Source of the DNA: an uncultured Bacteroidales bacterium
Lineage (GTDB): Bacteria > Bacteroidota > Bacteroidia > Bacteroidales > WCHB1-69
NCBI GenBank assembly: GCA_934699095.1
Contig: CAKUVI010000004.1
Location: 1 to 64,000 of the forward strand
DNA length: 64,000 nucleotides
Reading direction: 5' to 3'
Part shown: positions 34,901-44,079 of the stretch, one piece after another
How the letters are laid out: the number at the start of each line of letters is the position of its first letter
How positions within the stretch are numbered: position 1 is the first letter of the stretch
Notes under the pieces: generated by a model
Databases searched by the model: none
Told to the model about the DNA's origin: nothing
What the model saw: only the letters and a program-made list of their open reading frames with translations
Made by a program: the position numbers and the translations under genes

Positions 34901-35859
34901 TGATTCGCTTTGTTGAACATAACGACATAAACCGGGAAAAATGGGACCTCGCCATCGAGAACTCCCTCTCCCCGACTGCCTTCGCCTCTTTTGAAATCCT
35001 GAACCTTCTCGTCAACCCTGACACCTGGCACGCCCTAATCTTAGACGACTACAGGGCCGTTATGCCGTTGCCGGCCAGAAAAAAATTCTCCCTGAACTAT
35101 ATCTTCCCTCCCTTCTTCGCTCCACAACTCGGCATATTCGCCAACTTCGAAATCTCTCCCGACCTTGTAACCGATTTTTTTGACCATATTCCAAACAAAT
35201 TTGTCACTAAAGATCTCATTCTCAACAAATCCAACCCGTCTATCCAATACCGTGGGTCGTATTTTGAAAATATCTCACATTGCCTTGATCTTAATCATGA
35301 TTACCAAGATTTGTACAACAACTTTTCATCCAACACGAAAAGGAACATCAAATCCGGACAAAAACACGGCTATGTAATAAAGATTGAAAAGAACATTGCT
35401 CCTCAAATCATAGCCCTTTTCGAGAATAATCGAGGGCTCGAAAAAGATGTTAATTTTTCTAAAAACGACTATTCAAGACTTGAAAAAATCGCTCTTGTTC
35501 TCGAGGATGCCAACATGTGCGAAAATTATGCCGTTTACACTCCCTCCGGGCAACTTGCGGCAGGTGCTCTCTTTGTCAACGATCACGACAGGGTGTGGTT
35601 CTGGTTTTCCGGACGCGACAATACCCTTTCCGAAGGGAAGCCCCTGTTTTTTCTTATCAATGAATTTATAAAAAACAACGCTGGAAAAGACAAATTATTG
35701 GATTTCAACGGTTCTCGAAACCCTAACGTGGCTCATCTGTACAAGAGCTTCGGCGGAATACCCTACTCTTTCGCCGGTTTCAGTATCTGCAATAACCAGA
35801 TCTTGAAGTTTTTGCTGTCTTTTTATAGAAAACTAAGGACAAAAAAAAGACGCGGCTAA
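34900..35859 (+). CDS. GNAT/FemAB-like acyltransferase
   Basis: A 319-residue protein with the C-terminal acetyltransferase-like fold seen in FemAB/CelD-type proteins (YNNFSSNTKRNIKSGQKHGY then SEGKPLFFLINEFIKNNAGK and LDFNGSRNPNVAHLYKSFGG). It has no signal peptide and no membrane segment. Relatives transfer amino acids or acyl groups to peptidoglycan or surface glycans, but the substrate here is unknown. It is translationally coupled to gpsA by a one-base overlap and ends at a bidirectional terminator. Confidence 0.78.
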   Translation: MIRFVEHNDINREKWDLAIENSLSPTAFASFEILNLLVNPDTWHALILDDYRAVMPLPARKKFSLNYIFPPFFAPQLGIFANFEISPDLVTDFFDHIPNKFVTKDLILNKSNPSIQYRGSYFENISHCLDLNHDYQDLYNNFSSNTKRNIKSGQKHGYVIKIEKNIAPQIIALFENNRGLEKDVNFSKNDYSRLEKIALVLEDANMCENYAVYTPSGQLAAGALFVNDHDRVWFWFSGRDNTLSEGKPLFFLINEFIKNNAGKDKLLDFNGSRNPNVAHLYKSFGGIPYSFAGFSICNNQILKFLLSFYRKLRTKKRRG

Positions 35860-35869
35860 GCGCGTCTTT
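35846..35869. terminator. bidirectional terminator
   Basis: A 9-bp stem (AAAGACGCG with CGCGTCTTT) with a 6-nt loop and A/T flanks. It lies where the gpsA-GNAT transcript and the ferredoxin gene converge, and can serve both. Confidence 0.8.
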
Positions 35870-35895
35870 ATTGGTTTTGCTATTGAGGCACAATA

Positions 35896-36066
35896 TTACT
35901 CCAAGCTGATTGCTTCGCAAGGACAAACGTCTGCGCATGCACCACATTCGATGCACAAATCAGGGTTGATTGAATAAGCAGCGCCTTCTGAAATAGCCTC
36001 TTGTGGGCATTCGCCTATGCAGGTACCACAAGCAGCGCAAAGATCTTCGTTAATTTTGTAAGCCAT
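35896..36066 (-). CDS. 2[4Fe-4S] ferredoxin
   Basis: A 56-residue clostridial-type ferredoxin counted from MAYKINEDLC; a longer in-frame start upstream lies before the -7 box, so it is excluded. It has two CxxCxxCxxxCP cluster-binding motifs (CAACGTCIGECP and CIECGACADVCP) on either side of short spacers. It carries electrons for anaerobic metabolism. It is divergent from sufC, with back-to-back promoters. Confidence 0.95.
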   Translation of the reverse strand: MAYKINEDLCAACGTCIGECPQEAISEGAAYSINPDLCIECGACADVCPCEAISLE

Positions 36067-36097
36067 AATATTTTTTATTTGTTGTTGATTGTTGGAC

Positions 36098-36107
36098 GGC
36101 AAAAATA
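36098..36107 (-). promoter_or_regulatory. -7 box for ferredoxin
   Basis: The minus strand reads TATTTTTGCC, a TAnnTTTG match, 31 bases before the ATG at 36066. Confidence 0.6.
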
Positions 36108-36298
36108 CAAATTTTATTAAAACTACTTATTAAAAAATTTTTTATTCTGCTTGTTTGATTGTATTCAATTGACATTCAATATTTTACACTTTATTGCTTT
36201 ATCAAATTTTCTTGTCGGCATTCATTACTATTATTTGTTTTCAATAATTATATGGTAAGAATGTGAGATAATTTGGGAGAAAACTCATTATTATTTTG

Positions 36299-36308
36299 TA
36301 CTTTTGCA
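36299..36308 (+). promoter_or_regulatory. -7 box for sufCD
   Basis: TACTTTTGCA, a TAnnTTTG match, 13 to 16 bases before the sufC start codons. Confidence 0.65.
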
Positions 36309-36321
36309 CGCTAAAATTATA

Positions 36322-37086
36322 ATGATGTTAAAAATAGAGAATTTACACGTTTCAATAAAGGAACGAGAGATATTAAAGGGAGTAAACTTGGAGGTGAAAG
36401 CTGGTGAGGTTCATGCAATTATGGGACCTAACGGAACAGGAAAGAGCACGCTTGCATCAGCTATAGCAGGAAAAAACGGCTACGATGTAACAGAAGGCAG
36501 AGTTCTTTTCAACGGCAAGAATCTTTTAGAGCTCTCCATAGAAGACAGGGCACGCGAGGGTCTTTTCATAGGATTCCAATATCCGGTTGAAATCCCGGGC
36601 GTCAGCATTGCCAATTTTATGCGCACTGCCGTTAACGAAGTTAGAAAATATCGCGGTTTGGACCCTCTCAACGGCGCTCAATTCCTGAAATTGATGGCCG
36701 AAAAACAGAAAGTGGTGGAACTCACCGACAAATTAAGCAACCGATCAGTAAACGAAGGGTTCTCCGGCGGTGAAAAGAAACGCAACGAGATCTTTCAGAT
36801 GGCTCTTCTCGACCCATACTTGGCCATTCTCGATGAAACCGACTCCGGCCTCGACATTGACGCACTTAGAGTCGTCGCCAACGGCATAAACCACCTGCGC
36901 AGCAAAGACAAAGCCATTATTGTTATCACCCACTATCAACGACTCTTGGATTACATCGTACCCGATGTCGTCCATGTTCTTTTCGACGGCAAAATAGTGA
37001 AATCCGGACCTAAAGAATTGGCACTTGAACTTGAAGAACGCGGCTACGACTGGATTAAGGAAGACTATGAAAACGGAAAATTATGA
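36322..37086 (+). CDS. sufC: Fe-S assembly ATPase SufC
   Basis: About 254 residues; Met at 36322 or 36325 (MMLKIENLHVS) is chosen, since the longer in-frame start sits inside the promoter. It is an ABC-type ATPase of the SUF machine, driving the SufB2C2D scaffold. Walker A is MGPNGTGKSTLASAIAG, the signature NEGFSGGEKKRNE, and Walker B AILDETDSGLDID. Next to sufD with a 4-base ATGA overlap. No sufB is adjacent, which departs from the usual sufBCD order. Confidence 0.95.
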   Translation: MMLKIENLHVSIKEREILKGVNLEVKAGEVHAIMGPNGTGKSTLASAIAGKNGYDVTEGRVLFNGKNLLELSIEDRAREGLFIGFQYPVEIPGVSIANFMRTAVNEVRKYRGLDPLNGAQFLKLMAEKQKVVELTDKLSNRSVNEGFSGGEKKRNEIFQMALLDPYLAILDETDSGLDIDALRVVANGINHLRSKDKAIIVITHYQRLLDYIVPDVVHVLFDGKIVKSGPKELALELEERGYDWIKEDYENGKL

Positions 37087-38450
37087 GACCTTTTACACAC
37101 TTTATAGAAGATTTATTTCAAAAAAATTGCAATAATCTACCCGATTTCGGCTCTGAAACCACAAAAGAAGCACGAAAAAAAGCTATCTCACTTTTCTTGG
37201 AAAAAGAGATACCTGACAAACGCACCCAAGGCTGGCAAAAATCGGTGATAAATCAAAAAACTCTTTCAGAATACTCTCTAAAACTGTCACCCGATGAATA
37301 CCGGCCACTTGACGAATACTTCAGATGCCGCATTCACGACCTGAAGCCAATAGCACTGCCAATCCGCAATGGTTGGTATATATCTGAAAATGAGGATATT
37401 AAGAGCGATAATCAAGGCGTTATCGCAGGTGGTCTGCTAAATGCGGCTGCCAAGTTCCCGAATCTTGTGATGCCGGTTATAAACCATAAAAACCTTGAGA
37501 AAGAGAATGGTTTAGTTGCGTTGAACGAGGCTTTCTTTAACGACGGAGTATTTATCTATGTTCCTGATAATGTTAAAGTTGAAAAACCTGTACAGATAAT
37601 TTCCTTAGTTAATACTAAAGAGCCGTTGTTACTGAACAACAAATACGTGATCGTATTAGGCAGAAACGCCGAATTGTCTGTGATTCAGTGCGATGATTCA
37701 ATAGAACGCGAAAATGCCTTCACCAACAATGTAACTGAAATTCACATGGGTGAAGGTTCGAGACTGCACTTTTACAAAACTGAGAACAAAGATGCTGATT
37801 CGATTTTGGTAAATCACGTTTTCGTTCATCAAAGCAAGGATTCCGTATTCAACTCCACAGCCATAACATTCAATGCTGGCTGCACATGCAACCTTTTCAA
37901 CGTCAACTTGAACCAACCTGGCGCAGAAGCCAATCTTCATGGTCTGTATCTTGTTGACAAACAGCAGGCTTGCGATAATCACATCTTCATCAACCACGCA
38001 TCTCCAGACTGCAAAAGTTATCAGATGTACAAAGGTATCATGGATGACGAAGCAATGGCAAACTTCCATGGGCATATCCTCGTAGCGCCTGATTCACAGC
38101 GTACATCAGCATTTCAAACCAATCGGAATCTGCTGCTTACCGACAAGGCACACGTTACCACTAAACCTTTCCTCGAAATATACGCTGATGATGTGCAGTG
38201 CAGTCACGGCGCCACTGTGGGCCAATTAGATGAAGAAGCACTCTATTACCTTAGAACACGCGGCATTGGAGAGGCAACAGCGAACAGACTTCTGATGTTT
38301 GCATTCGCGAATGATATTGTGCAAAATGTTGAGATTGAGGCACTTCGCGACCGTCTCAGCAACATGGTTCAACATCGCTTGCAAGGTGAACTTAACGTAT
38401 GCTCGCAATGCATGTTGAGTGATGATATAACATTCCCGATACACCTGTAA
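37083..38450 (+). CDS. sufD: Fe-S assembly scaffold subunit SufD
   Basis: A 455-residue protein with the SufB/SufD beta-helix core, joining SufB and SufC in the scaffold that receives sulfur from SufS. Seen features are the N-terminal helical part (EIPDKRTQGWQKSVI), the core at FIYVPDNVKVEKPVQI and the C-terminal QTNRNLLLTDKAHVTTKPFL, DVQCSHGATVGQLDEEALYY. The HGATV motif is the family's C-terminal mark. It is coupled to sufC by ATGA and ends at a bidirectional terminator shared with tonB. Confidence 0.93.
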   Translation: MRPFTHFIEDLFQKNCNNLPDFGSETTKEARKKAISLFLEKEIPDKRTQGWQKSVINQKTLSEYSLKLSPDEYRPLDEYFRCRIHDLKPIALPIRNGWYISENEDIKSDNQGVIAGGLLNAAAKFPNLVMPVINHKNLEKENGLVALNEAFFNDGVFIYVPDNVKVEKPVQIISLVNTKEPLLLNNKYVIVLGRNAELSVIQCDDSIERENAFTNNVTEIHMGEGSRLHFYKTENKDADSILVNHVFVHQSKDSVFNSTAITFNAGCTCNLFNVNLNQPGAEANLHGLYLVDKQQACDNHIFINHASPDCKSYQMYKGIMDDEAMANFHGHILVAPDSQRTSAFQTNRNLLLTDKAHVTTKPFLEIYADDVQCSHGATVGQLDEEALYYLRTRGIGEATANRLLMFAFANDIVQNVEIEALRDRLSNMVQHRLQGELNVCSQCMLSDDITFPIHL

Positions 38451-38470
38451 TAAACTGTATAATGACAAAT

Positions 38471-38502
38471 AAAAAACCGACCCAGAATTGAGTCGGTTTT
38501 TT
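38471..38502. terminator. bidirectional terminator
   Basis: An 11-bp stem (AAAAAACCGAC with GTCGGTTTTTT) with a 10-nt loop and A/T tails on both sides, between sufD and tonB, which converge here. Confidence 0.88.
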
Positions 38503-38522
38503 TTATAGCGTCTATACATTTA

Positions 38523-39212
38523 CTATTGTCTGAAGGTAACGGGAACTTGGTAGAAACAACGTACGGCCTTACCCATATTTTTACCAGGTTTCCATTTAGG
38601 CATTGCCATAACACCACGTACTGCTTCCTTGTCACACTCTGGGAACAATGGAACCTTTACTTTTGCATTACTTACACGACCGTCTTTTTCGACAACGAAT
38701 TCGATGAGGACTGTGCCTGTAATACCGTTGTTACGAGCCACCTCAGGATATTGAATTTCTTTGGTCAAGAAAGCGTTAAGAGCTTCAGGACCTCCAGGAA
38801 ATTCGGGCATTTCTTCAGTGAACAATACAGGAGGATCTTCGTCTGCTACATCTTCAACGATTTCTATCGGGTCGTCTGATACATCTTCGATAACATCGTC
38901 TTCATTGAAATCTACAGAAAAGTCGAGTTCAGTGTTAACCTTGACGTTATCTTCCACAATGTTGATCACAACCTCTGCCTGTTGTTGCTGAGGTTCCGGT
39001 GGTGGCGGAGGAGTTTGATCGGTTGCGATCACATCCTCATCCATTACTGTGATGAAATCATCATCAACCATTTCAAATGCAGGAGCCTTGTCTTCACTTG
39101 CGAAAAGCTCGAAACCTGCATAAACAAGACCTAAAACAACGGCAAATCCAACAAGCAGGAACAAACCCCTCTTGTTTTCCAGATTTCCTTTGTCTGTTTT
39201 CTTTGCTATCAT
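38523..39212 (-). CDS. tonB: TonB-like energy transducer
   Basis: A 229-residue protein. The single N-terminal membrane segment (about 17-36) is followed by a Pro-rich and acidic spacer (PPPPPEPQQQQ and repeated DDVIEDVSDD-like stretches). The C-terminal TonB domain contains EFPGGPEALNAFL, EIQYPEVARNNGITGTVLIE and the end KWKPGKNMGKAVRCFYQVPV. It links the proton motive force to outer-membrane receptors through ExbB/ExbD. It has its own promoter (minus-strand TATTTTCGCA at 39264-39255), and the exbB/D group is 4 kb away. Confidence 0.92.
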   Translation of the reverse strand: MIAKKTDKGNLENKRGLFLLVGFAVVLGLVYAGFELFASEDKAPAFEMVDDDFITVMDEDVIATDQTPPPPPEPQQQQAEVVINIVEDNVKVNTELDFSVDFNEDDVIEDVSDDPIEIVEDVADEDPPVLFTEEMPEFPGGPEALNAFLTKEIQYPEVARNNGITGTVLIEFVVEKDGRVSNAKVKVPLFPECDKEAVRGVMAMPKWKPGKNMGKAVRCFYQVPVTFRQ

Positions 39213-39254
39213 ATCGATATGTTTTTAACGTTAATTATCCACTATATTTAGGAT

Positions 39255-39264
39255 TGCGAAAATA
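39255..39264 (-). promoter_or_regulatory. -7 box for tonB
   Basis: The minus strand reads TATTTTCGCA, about 43 bases before the ATG at 39212. Confidence 0.5.
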
Positions 39265-39363
39265 CAATTTTTTTAGATATAACGATGAAATCAATTTTTT
39301 TATTGTGAATTTTTTAAGCTATTTTCTATGCAGATGAAAAATGCCTTCTGCACTAAAAAATTG

Positions 39364-39373
39364 TACTTTTGCG
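39364..39373 (+). promoter_or_regulatory. -7 box for ATP-grasp gene
   Basis: TACTTTTGCG, 39 bases before the Met at 39412 and inside a longer in-frame start, which it excludes. Confidence 0.6.
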
Positions 39374-39411
39374 CACTTTTTTCACGTATATCAATAACAA
39401 ATCACATTATT

Positions 39412-40566
39412 ATGCTTATTTTAGAAAAACCATTTGTATCCGAAACACTTATCAAAACAGCCATAGAAAATAATATTCCTGTGTTGAAAAATTCTATGTC
39501 TGAAAAAATAGTATCCGAGGGATATAAACTTAATTTATTGAACGACAATGAATTCGTAAAAGAATATGAAAAACGTGGCAGAATCTACACCATGTCGGAA
39601 AATGCTTTAGGATGGCTCGTTGAGAATCTTCCCGACAAAAATTTGTTAGACAAAATAGCACTTTTAAAAGACAAAGCCACATTTCGCAGAATTTGCAGCG
39701 AAATGTATCCCGACTTCTATTTCCGCGAGGAAGAGATCAACAATCTTGACAAAATCCAGTCAGAAGAACATCATTTTCCATTAGTCTTGAAACCATCTGT
39801 AGGTTTTCTTAGTGCAGGCGTTTATGTGGTGCACAACTACGATGAATACACCACAGCAGTAAAAGACATTCAAGAAAATTTCCACAAAGTCAGTTCACAA
39901 TTCCCCGAGTTTGTGATTGGGACTCACAAATTCCTGATAGAAGAATACATACGGGGCGAGGAGTATGCCGTTGACACCTATTTCGACGAGAATGGAGTTC
40001 CCACTATTTTGAATATTTTCCACCATCGGTTTGCCAATGAATCAGACACATCCGACCGCCTTTATTGCTCGAGCCGAAGTCTCTACGACCAATACGAGGA
40101 ACCATTCATGAACTTCCTTGTTCAACTCAACAAAGTGTTGGAACTGAAGAACTTCCCGATGCATATTGAATTCCGCTATGATGGAAATAGAGCAATACCT
40201 ATCGAAATCAACCCCTTGCGATTCGCAGGTTTTTGCCTCAACGAACTGCAGACGCACATCAGTGGAACCCACCCTATCGTTGCATACCTGAACAATATTC
40301 ACATAACAAAAGAGGAGATGTGGAAAGGCAAGGAAGCCGATACCTACAGTTTCCTCGTATTGGAGCGACCTGCAGATTCAAAACCTGAAGAAATCTTCAA
40401 TGAAAAGAAATTCCGGGAAGATTTTATGGATGTTTTGGAACTGCGTCCGTTAGCCGATCCGACCGTTGGTGTTGCAGCCACCGCATTCATCCGCACCGAC
40501 AACGCACATAAGGCAGAATTGGAGCACGTTCTCAACCTTGACATGCACGATTATATGACATTATAA
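39412..40566 (+). CDS. ATP-grasp domain protein of unknown substrate
   Basis: A 384-residue ATP-grasp enzyme. The start is at MLILEKPFVSETLIK. Seen are a long N-terminal half, the ATP-grasp core (PLVLKPSVGFLSAGVYVVHN, with FLIEEYIRGEEYAVDTYF), and the metal-binding HIEFRYDGNRAIPIEINPLR. ATP-grasp enzymes form amide or thioester bonds with an acyl phosphate. Relatives include carboxylate-amine ligases, but the substrate cannot be named. It is monocistronic and ends 6 bases from the convergent uvrB. Confidence 0.82.
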   Translation: MLILEKPFVSETLIKTAIENNIPVLKNSMSEKIVSEGYKLNLLNDNEFVKEYEKRGRIYTMSENALGWLVENLPDKNLLDKIALLKDKATFRRICSEMYPDFYFREEEINNLDKIQSEEHHFPLVLKPSVGFLSAGVYVVHNYDEYTTAVKDIQENFHKVSSQFPEFVIGTHKFLIEEYIRGEEYAVDTYFDENGVPTILNIFHHRFANESDTSDRLYCSSRSLYDQYEEPFMNFLVQLNKVLELKNFPMHIEFRYDGNRAIPIEINPLRFAGFCLNELQTHISGTHPIVAYLNNIHITKEEMWKGKEADTYSFLVLERPADSKPEEIFNEKKFREDFMDVLELRPLADPTVGVAATAFIRTDNAHKAELEHVLNLDMHDYMTL

Positions 40567-40572
40567 AATACA

Positions 40573-42597
40573 CTAATATTGGCGGATTCTCTCGTCAACG
40601 CGGAGAATCTCATCTCTCAGCTGGGCTGCTTTCTCGAAATCCAATTCGGAGACAGCCCTTTCTAATTGTTTGCGCAAATCTTTCTTGCGCTTCTCCAATT
40701 GTTCGATATTGTACATGGAGATATCCTCAGCCACAACCTTGGAAGAATCTTCCTTCGGTACATATTTTGCGTTTTTCGACTTCTTTTTGTCACCAGACGA
40801 CTCCTGGTTCATAAAAGGAGAATCCTCGGATTTCACAACTCCTTTGGGCGTGATATTATGGGCTTTGTTATAGGCTATCTGCTTGGCGCGGCGGCGGTTG
40901 GTCTCGTCAATAGTAAGTTGCATCGACTTTGTCATTTTGTCGGCATAGAAAATAACCCTGCCATTAACGTGGCGCGCTGCACGTCCTGCAGTCTGTGTGA
41001 GCGACTTTACATTTCTGAGAAAACCCTCCTTGTCGGCATCCATTATAGCCACAAGCGAAACTTCCGGCAAATCAAGTCCCTCGCGCAGCAGATTAACGCC
41101 TACAAGAACGTCAATTGCGCCCGCGCGCAGATCCTGCAATATCTCTATCCGGTCCAAAGTTTCTACATCGGAATGGATATAGCAAGAACGGATGTCTATA
41201 TTTATCAAATACGTGTTCAGTTCTTCCGCCATTCTCTTGGTGAGAGTGGTGACCAACACGCGTTCTCCCTTGTCAACAGTATCCTCAATTTCACGGAGGA
41301 GGTCGTCAACCTGGTTGGTAGCGGGGCGCACCTCAATAGGGGGGTCCAAAAGTCCGGTAGGCCGCACAACCTGCTCAACCACAACGCCATTTGACTGCTC
41401 CAACTCATAGTCGGCAGGAGTTGCACTCATATATATCGTCTGTCCCACCAAACTCTCAAATTCGTCGAACTTCAGCGGACGGTTGTCCAAAGCGGCGGGG
41501 AGGCGGAAGCCATACTCCACAAGGTTGATTTTTCGCGAACGGTCGCCGCCATACATTGCACCTATCTGAGGAACTGTGACATGGCTTTCGTCTATCACGA
41601 GCACAAAATCATCAGGAAAGAAGTCCAGAATACAGAATGGGCGCATCCCGGGCTCTCGTTTGTCAAAATACCTTGAATAATTCTCAATTCCTGAACAATA
41701 TCCAAGCTCTTTCATCATCTCAATATCGTAAGTCACCCGGTCATACAAACGCTTAGCTTCGAGATGTTTTCCAATCGACTTAAAATACTCAACTTGTTGT
41801 CCAAGATCTAATGTTATCTGGTTAATTGCCTCATTCATTGATTGTTGTGTAGTAACAAAGAGGCTGGCCGGGTAGATTACAATATTGTCTTCTTTTGTAA
41901 TAATTCCACCGCTTTCAGCTTCAATAACAGATATGCTTTCTATTTCGTCATCCCAGAAAATGATTCTGAAAGCATGTTCTCCATACGGTGGAAATATATC
42001 AACGGTGTCGCCCTTCACACGGAACTGACCAGGCAGCAATTCCAACTCGGTGCGTGAATAGAGACTCGAAACAAAGGCTAAAAGTAACGTATTTCTGTCA
42101 ATTTTCATTCCTGTTTTGACATGAATCACATTTTTTGCAAAATCATCAGGATTTCCAATGCCGTAAATACATGATACAGAAGCCACAACGATAACGTCAC
42201 GTCTGCCAGACATAAGTGCTGCCGTGGTATGAAGACGCAGTTTTTCTATCTCATCATTGATTGAGAGATCCTTTTCGATATAAGTATTTGTAGTAGGAAT
42301 ATATGCTTCCGGCTGGTAATAATCATAGTATGAAACATAATATTCCACGGCGTTTTCGGGAAAAAACTGCTTGAATTCGCTGTAAAGCTGCGCCGCGAGG
42401 GTTTTGTTATGACTTAAAATCAACGCCGGTCGGTTGACTTCCTTCAAAACATTAGCAATGGTAAACGTTTTGCCAGAGCCAGTAACACCCAGCAATGTCT
42501 GCGCTTTATCGCCATTATTCAGTCCTGCTACTAACTGTTTTATTGCCTCGGGCTGGTCACCAGATGGCTCGAATGGAGACGAGAGCTTAAAATTCAT
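40573..42597 (-). CDS. uvrB: excinuclease ABC subunit B
   Basis: The damage-verifying helicase of nucleotide excision repair, loaded by UvrA and then recruiting UvrC. 674 residues. Walker A is LLGVTGSGKTFTIANV; the damage-probing beta-hairpin sits in YVSYYDYYQPEAYIPTTNT, and helicase motifs include VLVGVNLLREGLDLPEVSL and QTAGRAARH. The last 45 residues form the UVR domain (ELDFEKAAQLRDEIL) that contacts UvrC. It overlaps yicC by one base (TAATG), so yicC-uvrB is an operon. Confidence 0.96.
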   Translation of the reverse strand: MNFKLSSPFEPSGDQPEAIKQLVAGLNNGDKAQTLLGVTGSGKTFTIANVLKEVNRPALILSHNKTLAAQLYSEFKQFFPENAVEYYVSYYDYYQPEAYIPTTNTYIEKDLSINDEIEKLRLHTTAALMSGRRDVIVVASVSCIYGIGNPDDFAKNVIHVKTGMKIDRNTLLLAFVSSLYSRTELELLPGQFRVKGDTVDIFPPYGEHAFRIIFWDDEIESISVIEAESGGIITKEDNIVIYPASLFVTTQQSMNEAINQITLDLGQQVEYFKSIGKHLEAKRLYDRVTYDIEMMKELGYCSGIENYSRYFDKREPGMRPFCILDFFPDDFVLVIDESHVTVPQIGAMYGGDRSRKINLVEYGFRLPAALDNRPLKFDEFESLVGQTIYMSATPADYELEQSNGVVVEQVVRPTGLLDPPIEVRPATNQVDDLLREIEDTVDKGERVLVTTLTKRMAEELNTYLINIDIRSCYIHSDVETLDRIEILQDLRAGAIDVLVGVNLLREGLDLPEVSLVAIMDADKEGFLRNVKSLTQTAGRAARHVNGRVIFYADKMTKSMQLTIDETNRRRAKQIAYNKAHNITPKGVVKSEDSPFMNQESSGDKKKSKNAKYVPKEDSSKVVAEDISMYNIEQLEKRKKDLRKQLERAVSELDFEKAAQLRDEILRVDERIRQY

Positions 42598-43472
42598 TAT
42601 AATATATTTGCAAGTTGCTCTTTAAGCTTTTCAAGTTCATCCTTCATGCGTACGACAATCTGTTGGATGTCAAAATCGTTGCTTTTAGAACCCATGGTAT
42701 TGATTTCGCGACCGCATTCTTGAACAATAAAGCCTAATTTTTTACCATTATCCTGATTGTCGTGCAGGGTTTCTATGAAATAGTCGCAATGTTTTCTGAG
42801 GCGTACTTTTTCCTCTGTTATGTCTAATTTTTCAAGGTAGAAAAATATCTCTTGTTCAAGGCGATTAGGGTCATATTGAATTTTTGGAGAGAGATCGGAG
42901 AGGGATTTTTCAAATTTTTCACGAATTTTGACGATTCTGTTTTCTTCAAATGGAGTAACCTCGTCGATCATATCTCTGATATAGAGAATACGTTTTTCAA
43001 AATCAGCTTCAAGTACACGACCTTCAGAAGTCCTGAATTCGTCAACCTTCTGGCAAGCAGAAACGAGTGCGTTTTTTACCTGGTTCCACAACTCTTCGCT
43101 CACCTCTTCATGAGGAGTGGAAATAACGTCGGGCATACGAAGAACTTGCAAAAAAATATCGCTGGGAACTGGGTTGTTAAGCGACTTGGAAAGGTTGGTT
43201 ATAGTGTTGAAATAAGATTTGGCCAAATCTTCATTAATAGACACGGAGGAAGTAACTGCGTGATTTTCAACTGTTATTGTAAGATCAGCTTTGGCGCGAA
43301 CGATTTCTTTGGCAACGATAGAGCGGATTTCATTTTCAAAGTTCTTGAACAGCAACGGGATGCGGGTATTAAGATCCAATTGTTTGCTATTAAGCGTGCG
43401 GATTTCAACAGTGATAGTCTTGTCGGAGGTTTCAACGCACGCGCGGCCGAAGCCGGTCATTGATTTAATCAT
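42597..43472 (-). CDS. YicC family endoribonuclease-like protein
   Basis: A 291-residue member of the YicC family; relatives are linked to RNA turnover and stationary-phase survival. Family marks are the N-terminal MIKSMTGFGRA, the N-terminal EIRTLNSKQLDLNTRIP, and the C-terminal LGFIVQECGREINTMGSKSN. It is placed upstream of and coupled to uvrB by a one-base overlap, and follows the exbD terminator. No clear -7 box is found in the 45-base gap. Confidence 0.9.
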   Translation of the reverse strand: MIKSMTGFGRACVETSDKTITVEIRTLNSKQLDLNTRIPLLFKNFENEIRSIVAKEIVRAKADLTITVENHAVTSSVSINEDLAKSYFNTITNLSKSLNNPVPSDIFLQVLRMPDVISTPHEEVSEELWNQVKNALVSACQKVDEFRTSEGRVLEADFEKRILYIRDMIDEVTPFEENRIVKIREKFEKSLSDLSPKIQYDPNRLEQEIFFYLEKLDITEEKVRLRKHCDYFIETLHDNQDNGKKLGFIVQECGREINTMGSKSNDFDIQQIVVRMKDELEKLKEQLANIL

Positions 43473-43518
43473 ATCAAAAAATTATGTTTTAAAGAACAGA
43501 CCAGAGGTCGATATAAAA

Positions 43519-43561
43519 AAAAAGACTCAGAAAGGTATTGAAGGATACTTTTCTGAGTCTT
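43519..43561 (-). terminator. terminator of exbB-exbD operon
   Basis: A long imperfect stem (AAGACTCAGAAAGGTAT against ATACTTTTCTGAGTCTT) with a 6-nt loop; on the minus strand it is followed by a run of T (plus A run near 43516-43523). It is located right after the last exbD. Confidence 0.85.
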
Positions 43562-43576
43562 GAATATAAAATGTTA

Positions 43577-44062
43577 TTAATTAGCGACTTTTTTACCAGC
43601 GGCGTAATTGATTTTAAGGGCGTTATTAGCTCTGAGCTCCTGTTTGATAGTATTAACATAACGCATTTGTACGTTTTGGTCAACTTTCAAAGAGAAAGTC
43701 AAACGGTCTCTATCTTGAGCGTCGCGGGATTCCTTTTCAGTTCCTATGAAGTCGCGTACATCAGCTTTAAGGTCTTCAGCTTTGATAGTCTGGTCGTTCA
43801 ATTGTACAGAAACTTCGCCAGGAGGGAGGGTATTTTCATTTTTAGAGAGTGGAGCACCTATGTAGATATTAGCTACGAGAGACTTTTTCTCCAATTTTTG
43901 AACTTCAGTAGCTTGTGGTGGCTGGAATTTAACCTTCAGTGAAGCTTCGCGCATGGTAGTGATAACCATGAAGAAGAACAAGAACATGAAGATAATATCA
44001 GACATAGAACCCATATTCAGTTCGGGAGTCTCCTTTTTTTCGTCTTTTCTAAATCTTGACAT
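43577..44062 (-). CDS. exbD: ExbD/TolR biopolymer transport protein
   Basis: A 161-residue ExbD/TolR protein. One membrane segment (about 22-42, SMSDIIFMFLFFFMVITTM) with the conserved Asp of MSDI, then a periplasmic domain. It forms the proton channel with ExbB and energises TonB. It is the second of two adjacent exbD genes, a doubling common in Bacteroidetes, and ends at a terminator. Confidence 0.92.
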   Translation of the reverse strand: MSRFRKDEKKETPELNMGSMSDIIFMFLFFFMVITTMREASLKVKFQPPQATEVQKLEKKSLVANIYIGAPLSKNENTLPPGEVSVQLNDQTIKAEDLKADVRDFIGTEKESRDAQDRDRLTFSLKVDQNVQMRYVNTIKQELRANNALKINYAAGKKVAN

Positions 44063-44079
44063 AATCTTGAATTTTAAGG